From Luidia sarsii (Eukaryota > Echinodermata > Asteroidea > Paxillosida > Luidiidae): 64,000 nucleotides of DNA. Below, one piece after another: positions 21,901 to 29,020 of the stretch (within the stretch, counting starts at the first letter, position 1; each line of letters opens with the position of its first letter). Both the position numbers and the translations under genes were made by a program. The DNA is taken from positions 7,242,895 to 7,306,894 of the forward strand of contig OX465117.1 of the NCBI GenBank assembly GCA_949987565.1, read 5' to 3'. The notes under the pieces are model-generated. The model ran no database searches. It had not been told where the DNA came from and saw only the letters and a program-made list of their open reading frames with translations.

Positions 21901-24239
21901 CAGTTTGCAACAGTTTTTTGTATTTACTTCCAACAACCAATAAACAGTAACTAGCCACTTATTAATCATAGGACCACTATTATATACAAAACAAAGTATA
22001 TAAGGGCCGTTCCCACTACGAAAATAATCGCGATTAGAATCGCAATTCAAAAACCATTATTTTTTTGTCGTGTCCACACAGGCCAAATAATCACGTCGCA
22101 AATAAACGTGAGCCGATTGCGGTCAGCATGTCGGTCGCGCAGTGCAAGCGGGAATGGCGGGACTCACTGACGAATGTAAACAAACCCTGTACTGCACTTC
22201 CTGGCAGTAAGCTGAGTGGCTTGTGCAATGCATCGTGGGCTTAAAAAAAATGGTGCGATTTGAGCGGAGAGTTCCCACACACATCACATCGCAAATAAAC
22301 GCGATTATTTGAAAAAGTCTCACTCTTAGTGGAGTCCGAATCGCGATTCAAATCCCACTAATAATCGCGTTTATTGTGTCCCCACACGCAAAAAGAGTGG
22401 AGTTTGAATCGCGATTCAAATCGCGATCAAAAAAATGGCGTTTATTTGGTGTAGTGAGAACGGCCCTAGTAATACAGAATGCTGAGGAAACAGAGTAACT
22501 CATTTACAAAAATGTTGCAAACTGCTTTACTGACTAAAATTACCAAAATGCAAATCTCAAAATTTAGTGGGCCTTGGAAAGAAGCACTTACCGTGGCAGC
22601 ACAGGGGAAGGGGGTGTCCTTCGATAGCGGCCATAGTGGTTGCCCTGGGGCTCCTGAGGCTGTTGGTAGGGCTTTCTCTTCCTGTGTAAACTACCACAGA
22701 TGATGACATCGCAAATAGATTAAGGGTACATTCAGACAGTGTTTTAAATTGACTAAAACTACCGTTTTTAACCCGATCGGTTTTTAAAATGGGTGTCTGA
22801 ATGCTCCCACACCGTTTTAAATTAAAAACCGATCCGGTTTAACTCGCTGCTAGAACGCAAATTTAAAACTGCTTGAGGGGAGGGTTTAGCGTTAAAACCG
22901 ATTTGGTTTAATTAGCTGCGAAAATGCTGTTTGGACACATTGCCTTTCAACGTCCGGTTTTAGGCAGCGATGTTGACCCACCTAGCTGCACCACTTGCGT
23001 AACAGGTGATAATGCGTGATGTGGGTGTGCACGATGTGTGTGTAGCGCGCTTTATGCATTTAAGCGGAAGTCCGCACTGGATGTGGGGCAGAGTGCATTA
23101 CCTTTTAAAACCGAAAATAAAACGGAACCAGTTTTAATGGTTTGCTGTAGGCCTAGGATGCTGTATGAGTTTTAAATTTACAATTTGGCCCCTATGATTA
23201 GAAGGCATTTTAACTCAATTGGTTTTAGTGATATACAAAAATGTTGCAAACTGCTTGGTTTTAACTAACACGCTGTACGAATGCTGAGCACATCCGGCTA
23301 GTAAGTCTGATTAATGTTTAGGAGTGACAAAACAAATAAAATGTTGTGTATCAATGTATATTTGAGTGACAGCATTTACTTGAGTGACAAAAATTTATTC
23401 AGTGAGAAAATATTACTTGAGTGACAACATTTATTCGGGACAAAATATATTTGAGTGGCAAAAAATATTTTAAAATAGTCACAAAATATTGGGTCTGAGT
23501 CCTCAAAAACATGTAAATTGTTTATTTTTGATCAGATTAAAGACTGTTTAAACAAAAGGAGCAAAAATAGTACTAGTACTAGTAGTAGGTATGTATTCTT
23601 GTAATAGTACTATTAAAGTATTATAAATGATATTTTATTTCCTCCAAAATTATTATTATTAATAAATATTATTGTATTTGGTAATAATTTCAAGGAAATT
23701 TAAGTAGGAAAATTAATCCGAACAATTGATGGATACGTGACTCTTACATTAGACAGAATTCGACACTCATCAATTACCCAGTCCAAACAAAACAATAAAA
23801 TATTTAATGGTCGCTAATTAACATAACAATTCTCACATGGAAATTGTACATTCATTGAAATTGTCAAGCCTGCATCAGTGCAGTACGTGCATGGTGCATG
23901 TTTTATAAATAAATCATTCGTGTATCCATCATACACGATGTTTACTTGATCTCGATTGAAAATAAGAGCAAAATGGATGGAGAATACAGCCAACAGATAA
24001 AAGTAGCAAGGGGAACAAATTTAAATTGAAGATCATATTTTCTCCCAAACGATACCGTTGTCATGGCAACGCCACGCTACACTACACGTGCGACTAATAA
24101 ATTAACGTCAGAGTCTTTGGTGATACTGATGATACTGTGATACTAGGGCATCCAATTTCCAAAATTCCGAAATTCGTCCCCAAAATACTCACTTTTCCTG
24201 CAGCTGATTCCACGTGCGCTCCTGAGGGGACAGATCCAT
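12856..24239 (-). CDS. IQ-motif protein, 520 aa, 11 exons (family not recognised)
   Basis: Join on the minus strand: 24239-24193, 22681-22592, 21668-21594, 19956-19509, 18490-18347, 17632-17568, 16810-16606, 15903-15748, 14865-14745, 13738-13626, 12954-12856. All phases agree and the sum is 521 codons with TGA. Residues 1-70 are basic and Pro/Gln-rich; 71-205 are acidic then His/Gly/Arg/Pro-rich and probably disordered. A perfect IQ motif (VVQRHYRGYKTRK) sits at ~208-220. Residues 221-520 are a chain of acidic amphipathic helices (e.g. SLMQELIYEETRLLISEC, VVAESVVELFVDEETAF) with no signal peptide or membrane helix. IQ motifs bind calmodulin-like EF-hand proteins. By composition and its neighbour, a ciliary or flagellar scaffold is plausible but inferred. 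I cannot name an orthologue. Confidence 0.88.
13011..13606. repeat. 32-bp satellite array 1 (GTGCACAAAGTATATGGGAC)
   Basis: About 18 copies of a 32-bp unit containing CTGTGCACAAAGTATATGGG and ACTGAAAGGCAA, most differing by 0-2 bases. Two units lack the TATA segment (13380, 13540). 32 is not a multiple of three, so long open frames appear in all three minus frames; none is coding. It lies in the last intron of the IQ gene. Confidence 0.95.
13626..13738 (-). CDS. IQ protein exon 10
   Basis: Acceptor CTTCTCCCTCCAG, phase-1 entry, NWLSDVLFRQYAGILHARKS then TEECVPLKRQHEVVVTDV, donor GTAAGC, phase 0 out. Confidence 0.88.
14026..14136. repeat. Inverted pair of Penelope-type tails (hairpin)
   Basis: AAATTTAGTGGGCCTGACGT, TTCGATCCTAGCAGGACC, a short spacer CTGCCCTCCCTCTG, then CTTTGAGAAAGGTCCTGCTA and GGATCGAAACGTCAGGCC with CACTAAATTTT. 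The arms are about 38 bp and nearly perfect. Confidence 0.85.
14275..14390 (+). repeat. tRNA-derived SINE head
   Basis: GGCTGGATATAGCTCAGATG and GTAAGAGCACTGG form an A-box-like arm; GGTCTTGGGTTCAAGTC is a B-box-like arm about 50 bases later. The insert between them is longer than in a real tRNA. Confidence 0.65.
14401..14587. mobile_element. Foldback element, termini GGTTTGCGGTGACACCATG
   Basis: Inverted ends CGGTTTGCGGTGACACCATG and CACGGTGTCACTGCAAACC flank a second internal palindrome (TTTCGGGTAGTGTG / CACACTACCCGAAA). Other copies: 17393-17516, 29878-30180, 61506-61675 and a half copy at 62750-62850. Confidence 0.8.
14745..14865 (-). CDS. IQ protein exon 9
   Basis: Acceptor TCTCGGACAG, VSDVAEGVLLETAILDHMLA then MVVRSGQAWNETEEADRFLD, strong donor GTGAGT, phase 1 out. 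A frame continues past the donor, but splicing there is required by the phase of exon 10. Confidence 0.88.
14950..15366. mobile_element. MITE, termini TTAAAGGCCCAATACAACA
   Basis: Starts TTTAAAGGCCCAATACAACA and ends with the inverted CCAATGTTATATAGGACCTTTAA. The interior matches 51262-51599 over most of its length (CTACAAACTGTG, TCTGGGATGCTGTACTTCCC). It lies in IQ gene intron 8. Confidence 0.75.
15529..15542 (+). promoter_or_regulatory. CTCF-like site
   Basis: CCAACAGAGGGCAG on the plus strand, one mismatch from CCASYAGRKGGCR. It is intronic in the IQ gene. Confidence 0.35.
15748..15903 (-). CDS. IQ protein exon 8
   Basis: Acceptor CTCATTCATCAG, 52 codons in phase 0: VVDSMWEVVAESVVELFVDE and ETAFYVGCVLQDTMIRGA, then an acidic EQEEQQEIKE stretch, donor GTCAGT. 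Confidence 0.9.
15969..16572. mobile_element. hAT-like non-autonomous element with internal 35-bp array
   Basis: Ends CAGGGATATTAG and CTTACATCCCTG are imperfect inverted repeats of the CAGGG type seen in hAT elements. Outside the array it matches 36428-36714 and 52972-53241 (ACAAAGTCATTTCCT, TTTAGGATTTTAACAGATAA, CATTTCCGGAAAT). No clean 8-bp target duplication is visible. It lies in IQ gene intron 7. Confidence 0.7.
16024..16412. repeat. 35-bp tandem array (GATTGAGCGCTTACACGACC)
   Basis: About eleven units of GCGACTGCGATTGAGCGCTT plus ACACGACCGAGAGAT, with only small variants (C/T, A/G). The two other copies of the host element hold one or two such units. Confidence 0.9.
16606..16810 (-). 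CDS. IQ protein exon 7
   Basis: Acceptor CCCCCTGCCAG, phase-2 entry: SFWTEALTRPEIHKPVASSL, MQELIYEETRLLISECINEL, LDDYFESKAVGESTHIIM and TELVREMMPDV; donor GTGAGA, phase 0 out. Confidence 0.9.
16822..17185. repeat. GAGAGATAGAGACA polypurine simple repeat
   Basis: Irregular GA-rich repeat of 8-14 bp words in IQ gene intron 6; the serine/leucine-rich open frames on the minus strand are artefacts of it. Confidence 0.9.
17393..17516. mobile_element. Foldback element fragment (GGTTTGCGGTGACACCATG)
   Basis: One terminus, AAGGTTTGCGGTGACACCAT, is followed by internal inverted words (CGGCCAGTATGCTCTGGCCG). The other terminus is missing. Confidence 0.65.
17568..17632 (-). CDS. IQ protein exon 6
   Basis: 65 bases between acceptor TTTGTGCAG and donor GTAAAG: NDMSRGMTKRLSMSFDPSPE plus Q and a split codon. 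Small, but required to join exons 5 (phase 0) and 7 (phase 2). Confidence 0.8.
17764..17851. repeat. 12-bp tandem repeat CCACCGTACCGG
   Basis: Seven identical units in a row. It sits directly after a Penelope-type tail (CTTTGTGAAAGGTCCTGCGG GGATCAAAAC), where that tail normally continues into GTCAGGCC. Confidence 0.9.
17900..18270. mobile_element. MITE fragment (ACACAACATTGGTCGAGGTC)
   Basis: Starts TTAAAAGCTCCTACACAACA and matches 58384-58746 over about 330 bp (AGCATCCATACGTTGTCTGA, TGCATGAAATAGCACACCTG). The right terminus is cut off near the IQ gene exon 5 donor. Confidence 0.7.
18347..18490 (-). CDS. IQ protein exon 5
   Basis: Acceptor TGGTCCCAG, 48 codons in phase 0: NLDMLGHLQNPSFSLSFMHH, FLKDVLQNDILLDVACEALI and EERTRKKK; donor GTGAGG. 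Confidence 0.9.
18500..19335. repeat. GGGA-rich polypurine tract
   Basis: GGGAGGGAGGGA with interspersed AATGAGG and GGAGTGGGGAAGG words for over 800 bp, in IQ gene intron 4. Long Pro/Ser/Leu open frames on the minus strand are by-products. Confidence 0.95.
19509..19956 (-). CDS. IQ protein exon 4: disordered region and IQ motif
   Basis: Acceptor CCAATGTAG, phase-2 entry: YHNDDTLSLVSYSSELGQLD, an acidic DDNDEEDG patch, a HHHHPHAH run, then Gly/Arg/Pro-rich sequence and the IQ motif ALVVQRHYRGYKTRK, ending exactly at donor GTACGT. Very GC-rich compared with its introns. Confidence 0.92.
20081..21390. repeat. GATAGAGGGAGACAGATACA tandem array with higher-order copies
   Basis: Basic unit is about 22 bp (AGATAGAGGGAGACAGATAC AG). 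Larger blocks recur: a block containing CAAACAAAGACAGAGAGACA and GATACATGTACAG appears three times near 20145, 20330 and 20490, and another containing GGGATATAGAGACAAAGAG appears twice (21050, 21225). It is in IQ gene intron 3. Confidence 0.92.
21594..21668 (-). CDS. IQ protein exon 3
   Basis: Acceptor CATTGCTGTGCAG, 75 bases, phase 2 in and out: LVDSPADAPLRGSHYPVIPP then VQNE; donor GTGAGT. The frame is fixed by its neighbours; the other two frames are also open. Confidence 0.75.
21795..21930. repeat. Penelope-type tail plus GAGCAGTTTGCAACA extension
   Basis: TTAGTGGGCCTGACATTTCG, ATCCTAGCAGGACCTTTCTC and AAAGGCAAAG, then CTCTAACTTTTGAGATTT and TTTTAGTCAGTGAGCAGTTTGCAACAG. Confidence 0.65.
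22003..22467. mobile_element. MITE, TIR AGGGCCGTTCCCACTA, TCGCGATT-rich interior
   Basis: Inverted ends AGGGCCGTTCCCACTACG and TAGTGAGAACGGCCCT. The interior repeats AATCGCGATT, AAACGCGATTATT and CACGTCGC in both orientations. Confidence 0.8.
22592..22681 (-). CDS. IQ protein exon 2
   Basis: Acceptor GTTTACACAG, phase 2 in and out: KRKPYQQPQEPQGNHYGRYR then RTPPSPVLP, donor GTAAGT. Basic, Gln/Pro/Tyr-rich and probably unstructured. Confidence 0.85.
22726..23290. mobile_element. Degenerate MITE with GTTTTAA subterminal repeats
   Basis: Starts near GGGTACATTCAGACAGTG and ends near TTAACTAACACGCTGTACGAATGC, which is weakly inverted. The interior repeats AAAACCG / CGGTTTT words. Same design as 22003-22467, but with eroded ends. 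Confidence 0.5.
24193..24239 (-). CDS. IQ protein exon 1 (start)
   Basis: ATG at 24239 in context CCTCTATGG, MDLSPQERTWNQLQE plus a split Lys codon, strong donor GTGAGT. Chosen because it joins exon 2 in phase and no stop-free upstream extension with a better start is present. Confidence 0.8.
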
Positions 24240-24414
24240 AGAGGATGGTGTATTTGTGTCTCACATTTTACGCGACAGAATTCATTCGTTTCTCATGATT
24301 TCCTATCGGCAAAAAAGATCGGCTCAATATCGTCTGTTGATATTTTGTAGCGTATTAAATTGTGTCTGCATCACTGCACTGTTTACGTGTTTTTGCGAGC
24401 AAAAATGTACTGCA

Positions 24415-24428
24415 GCGCCCTCTATTGG
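24415..24428 (-). promoter_or_regulatory. CTCF-like site upstream of the IQ gene
   Basis: The minus strand reads CCAATAGAGGGCGC, about 180 bases upstream of the IQ gene ATG; one mismatch from the CTCF core. Confidence 0.4.
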
Positions 24429-24614
24429 CATTTTTTTTTCTTGTTTGCTTTGGCACGATCATGGACGATTCTTGAAATCTGATGGAATACAAAACATGTG
24501 CCTACAGGGTTTAGGTTAAATCTGGAAGCCTCATATGATACAAAGAAGGTATTTTTATTTCGAGGGCTCCAGAAATAATTGTACTTTTTACTTCAGTTTG
24601 TCAATGATGCGAAT

Positions 24615-24629
24615 GGCGCCATCTGTTGG
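24615..24629 (-). promoter_or_regulatory. CTCF-like site upstream of the IQ gene
   Basis: The minus strand reads CCAACAGATGGCGCC, 200 bases beyond the previous site and in the same orientation. Confidence 0.4.
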
Positions 24630-25251
24630 CCACACAATAACAAGCCCATGCACTTGAACAAACTGGTTTCCGAACTTGAAGCTAGGTTGTTGGCTTGATA
24701 CTAGCATGGAGGAATAAGCCCTCCATGATACTAGGTACTACAGAATAATCACTAAGAAACTGGGGCCAAACGCTTGTTTTTAAATGTGAAATTATAACGA
24801 GTAAGATAAATAATGACCGAAGCTTAAAGCCTTTATTTCGAAAACGGCCAATAGAGCAAGTCGATCTCATCATCATGGAGGCAAAAACCCATGAAAACAA
24901 TTTTCACAAGCAATTAACTCTGCTTCCACTTCGAACGAATTGAACACACCTCATCTCAGCTCTCTCCACAAAATAAAAGGCAATGATTCTAGCGATTTAT
25001 CGACTGAACTCCTGCTGTCTCCGACGAATTGAAGTCGAGTTACTTTACGGGCTCTTCTTGCTCATGGAGCCACACTCACCGCAAGGTAGTTCGAATCTGG
25101 CTTGCAATTACAATACAACGCTACCTTTCAGAAACGTCTATAATTGCTATATCATGCTAGGATCGAAACTTAATTCAGGCCCTATAGAAGGCTCTACTCT
25201 TGAGTCAGTGAGATATTTGCAACTTATAGTTGCAACTGTTGCAATTTCTGA

Positions 25252-25518
25252 AAATGTGACCCGGCACAGCATAATGAGGAATAACCCCCACTTTTGAGAT
25301 TTTTAGATTCTCCAATGAAGTGAAAGAGTATACCATTAGCTTTTAAATGATATCAAAACATAATAATTAATATCCTCTAATACTTAAATTATCCAAAACC
25401 ACTTATTGTTTTGTTTTTATTTGTTATCGAATTGTGAAGATACTTTAGCTTCAGGCGTCGTTTACTCGAAAAGTGTTTTGGTGGGATATTCCTCATGTCG
25501 GTGTGCCGGGTCACAAAT
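25252..25518. mobile_element. Foldback MITE, TIR ATTTGTGACCCGGCACA (copy 1)
   Basis: Ends AAATGTGACCCGGCACAGC and GTGTGCCGGGTCACAAAT, with inner inverted words ATGAGGAATA / TATTCCTCAT. The second copy is 33357-33833; this one has a shorter interior. Confidence 0.85.
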
Positions 25519-25823
25519 AGAAAAGAAGATTGAACTGGACCGGGAGTTGGGTCCGCTAGTACGTGTCATTGCGCAAAAGCCGCACCTGAGCTATCATGTC
25601 GGTGCATGGTAGCTGATCTTCTTAAAAAACAATAATATTTCAGTCAACATGAGCATGGCTTCAAGTAGGTTGTAGTTTTTATCATCAAAACTCTTTTTTT
25701 TCTGAATCAAATTCAATTTACCCCCAGGTCAAATTATCCATACAAAAATTGGTTTAATTTAATTTTATACATGATTTGTTCGAATAATTATAAACTGCGT
25801 AAACAAAATACATGTACGCAGGA

Positions 25824-26412
25824 TCGAATGGCACTGTGCACAAAGTATATGGAACTCAAAAGCAATCGTTTACAAAGTATAATATGGGACTGGAAGGCGA
25901 CTGTATGTGTGCACAAAGTATATGGGATCAAAAGGAATAATTATGTGAACAAAGTATAATTATAGGACTGTAAGCACCTGTGCACAAAGTATTATGGGAC
26001 TGAAAGGCAACTGTGCACAAAGTATTTGGGACTGAAAGGCAACTGTGCACAAAGTATTTGGGACTGAGAGGCAACTGTGCACAAAGTATTTGGGACTTAG
26101 AGGCAACTGTGCACAAAGTATATGGGACTGAAAGGCAACTGTGCACAAAGTATATGGGACTGAAAGGCAACTGTGCACAAAGTATATGGGACTGAAAGGC
26201 AACTGTGCACAAAGTATATGGGACTGAAAGGCAACTGTGCACAAAGTATATGGGACTGAAAGGCAACTGTGCACAAAGTATATGGGACTGAAAGGCAACT
26301 GTGCAAAAAGTATATGGGGCTGAAAGGCAACTGTGCACAAAGTATAGAGGACTGAGAAGCAACTGTGCACAAAGTATATGGGACTGAAGGGCAACTGTGC
26401 ACAAAGTATAAG
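25824..26412. repeat. 32-bp satellite array 2 (same unit as array 1)
   Basis: About 17 copies of the GTGCACAAAGTATATGGGAC unit, diverged at the left edge (25830-25990) and near-identical in the middle. It is the same sequence and orientation as 13011-13606. Confidence 0.95.
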
Positions 26413-27061
26413 AGTCTGACTTGAAATCAAATTAACATCTCCAATAAAGTACATAATTATGTCAATCTTTGATGGCAAAGAACTGTTTAGCCCAGGCACA
26501 TGAACTTCCTAATTTGCAAAAATACATAATTCATAATGCATACATTAACATTAATAAAATGCATGCATACGTATCCTTAATATTTTACATTTGAAATGTG
26601 TCGACTAATTACGGATAGCTCACATCATTTAAGGCAATTCCAACCTCGCCCCTGAAAAACTTAATAAATACAATCATAAACATACTCGAAAATTAAAATA
26701 AAATAAACTATACATTGTTACAAAAACACTTAGAAACACAAATGAACACACTTATAAATATATGGTTACATTTTGCTATCAAAATAACTAGAAAATCTTT
26801 ACTTTTACGGAGTACAATTCTTGGAAGATTATTAACTGAAGACAAATCATCACTGAATACAATATTCATTCACAAAATGCTAAATACCATATTTCAAATA
26901 CTGAACTGACTTTAAAAAAAGGTAGACACAGGACGACTGTGCCGGCTAATAACAGACAGAATGACAGACAGACAAACAACCAAGGAATAAAGGAGAACAA
27001 ATGGACAAATCAAAGTAAAAGACTGGACAGAATCATGATTAAATGAACCAATGAGTGGAAT

Positions 27062-27068
27062 CAATAAG

Positions 27069-27152
<84 letters not shown>

Positions 27153-27191
27153 CCTATCAACCAGTCGATCAATTAACCAATCGATCAATCA

Positions 27192-27231
<40 letters not shown>

Positions 27232-27232
27232 C
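27062..27232. repeat. (AATC)n tetranucleotide tract
   Basis: About forty CAAT/AATC units with a few interruptions. Confidence 0.95.
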
Positions 27233-28039
27233 ATCAACCAACCAAGAAGACAAGCAGACAAGCAAGCAAGCATGCAACCAATTCAACAGACCCTTCTATA
27301 AACATTAATTTACATAAAGAAACAAGAACAGATGAAACAAGGGAGGGAGTATGTGAAGAACAAAAGCTGCCTGTTCAACTGGACAATAGGAACAAACAAA
27401 CAGACATCCTGGCAGACATACGGACAAACATTAATACAACCAAACAAAATCATGATTGAACAAAATGCACAAACAAAACATCAAAAATGAACAAGCAGAC
27501 AGGTAGACCAACAGATACAAATAGAGTACCAACACAATTTATATATTTTTATATATAAAACAAAAATGTGTGCTGCTTCTTTGTGATGTACAAAGATAAA
27601 TCACTCTTAATTCTGGTTTTCCGTTCCAAAGTGACTCCAAATTCCTGAGTTCCACAAAAGAACATTCTGTTCAGTGGCTCAGCAACTTGAGCACAAGCTA
27701 TCAAATACTATAATTGTTCTAATTCTAAAAATACAAGCTGAAGTTGGCCTTTATTTCAACAAATGGACAGCTTTGCCATAAAAAAAGTCAATCAGAATAA
27801 GAAGCAAGCACATCAGACTAGCATTGTCTTGAATTGTTTTGGAATAGTATACTTCTCTGGATATAAAAACACTTTTATTTCAGTACATTCTGTACTTGTA
27901 TTACAAAATTTAAGTACATGCGTATCTGAATGAGTCAAGGGCACCAATAAGTATTCATCTGAGGTAGACTAAATATCTTATTATTTGATATCTGACCAAA
28001 TTTATTTGCCTCTCAAAATTAAGATTGGGTTCCCAAAAA

Positions 28040-28400
28040 TCGATTAGTTCTGGCTGCCAATAGCACACTAGTCTATGGAATCAACTACAGTCAGTGGCTG
28101 CAGATAATACAGTAGTCAATAGGAATATCTGCTGTCAGTGGCTAGTGGCTATGGCTGCAGATAACAGACTAGGCGATGGTAATATCTGCTGTCACTGGCT
28201 ATGGCTGCAGATAACACTAGTGTCTTGTAATATATGATGTCAATGGCTAGTGGCATTGCCCAAGATACCACAATAGTCTATGGTAATATCTGCTGCCACT
28301 GGCTAGTGGCTACGGCTGCAGATAACACACAAGGCTAGACAACTGCTGGTCAGTGGCTTTTGGCTATGGCTATGAATAACACAAACACCTATGGGACCTG
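28040..28400. repeat. Degenerate 60-bp-class repeat (GGCTGCAGATAACAC)
   Basis: GGCTGCAGATAACACACTAG-like segments alternate with CTATGGTAATATCTGCTGTC and GGCTAGTGGCTATGGC five or six times. The words are those of the GGCTACGGC foldback family, amplified in tandem. Confidence 0.7.
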
Positions 28401-28448
28401 GCTGTCATCACTGGCTAGCGCTGCCACGGCGACTGCTGCCATGGCGAC

Positions 28449-29020
28449 TCAAAACATGGCGGCGTTCTCCCTCTGGCGCTCGGTCATCGTGGGGAAGTCG
28501 GGCTCGACCACGCCGGGCCCGTCCGAGTAGAAATTCATGGATCCCCGGCGCTTCGGAATGAGCTTGCTGGCGATGCGATCTGAGAGCTTGCGGCGGGCCG
28601 GTCTGGCGCCCTCCTGCTCCTTGCGCTCCCGCCGCTGGCGGCGTTGCTGGTCGCGGGCCGCTTTGCGGGCCATCTTGCGCATCTGCCGGTTGTCGATGCT
28701 CAGTTGTCCCGCCAGCGTCAGGCTGTCGTCGGCGTTGGGGAAGACGGGGAACTCGCCGCCGCCGCCGCCCGCCGGTGACGAGGCCGAGGATGCCGCCGCC
28801 AGGGACTCTGCTGACAGGGGCAGGAACTCGGCGCTGTGGCCCGGACGCCGTGCCTCCGTTGCCTGGTGACCGGCCATCTCCGCGGCGACGGGGAAGCCAT
28901 CTTCCGCCGCCACCGTGGATGAGACGGTGGCGATGTCGGCGCTGAGGTTGTCCGCCGTCTTGTCCTCTGTTTCGGCGGAGTCATCCTTGGTTACGGAGCT
29001 GAGTTCTTGGTACGTTGGGT
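28449..29020 (-). CDS. Receptor exon 22: end of cytoplasmic tail
   Basis: Acceptor ATCCCATAG, then [20 protein letters not shown], an acidic/Ala-rich stretch, a Gly-rich run, and a strongly basic segment ([33 protein letters not shown]) ending [15 protein letters not shown] and TGA. The basic segment contains an RRGS-type site that could be phosphorylated by basophilic kinases (inference). No SH2, kinase or PDZ-ligand pattern was seen. Confidence 0.88.

Larger units (their letters stand above)
24640..28448. other. Intergenic region between the IQ gene and the receptor gene
   Basis: No coding exon found. It holds a foldback element (25252-25518), the second 32-bp satellite array, AT-rich unique DNA (26420-27050), a tetranucleotide tract and a degenerate repeat block at 28040-28400. 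The 3' UTR of the receptor gene must lie in the upper part. Confidence 0.6.
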
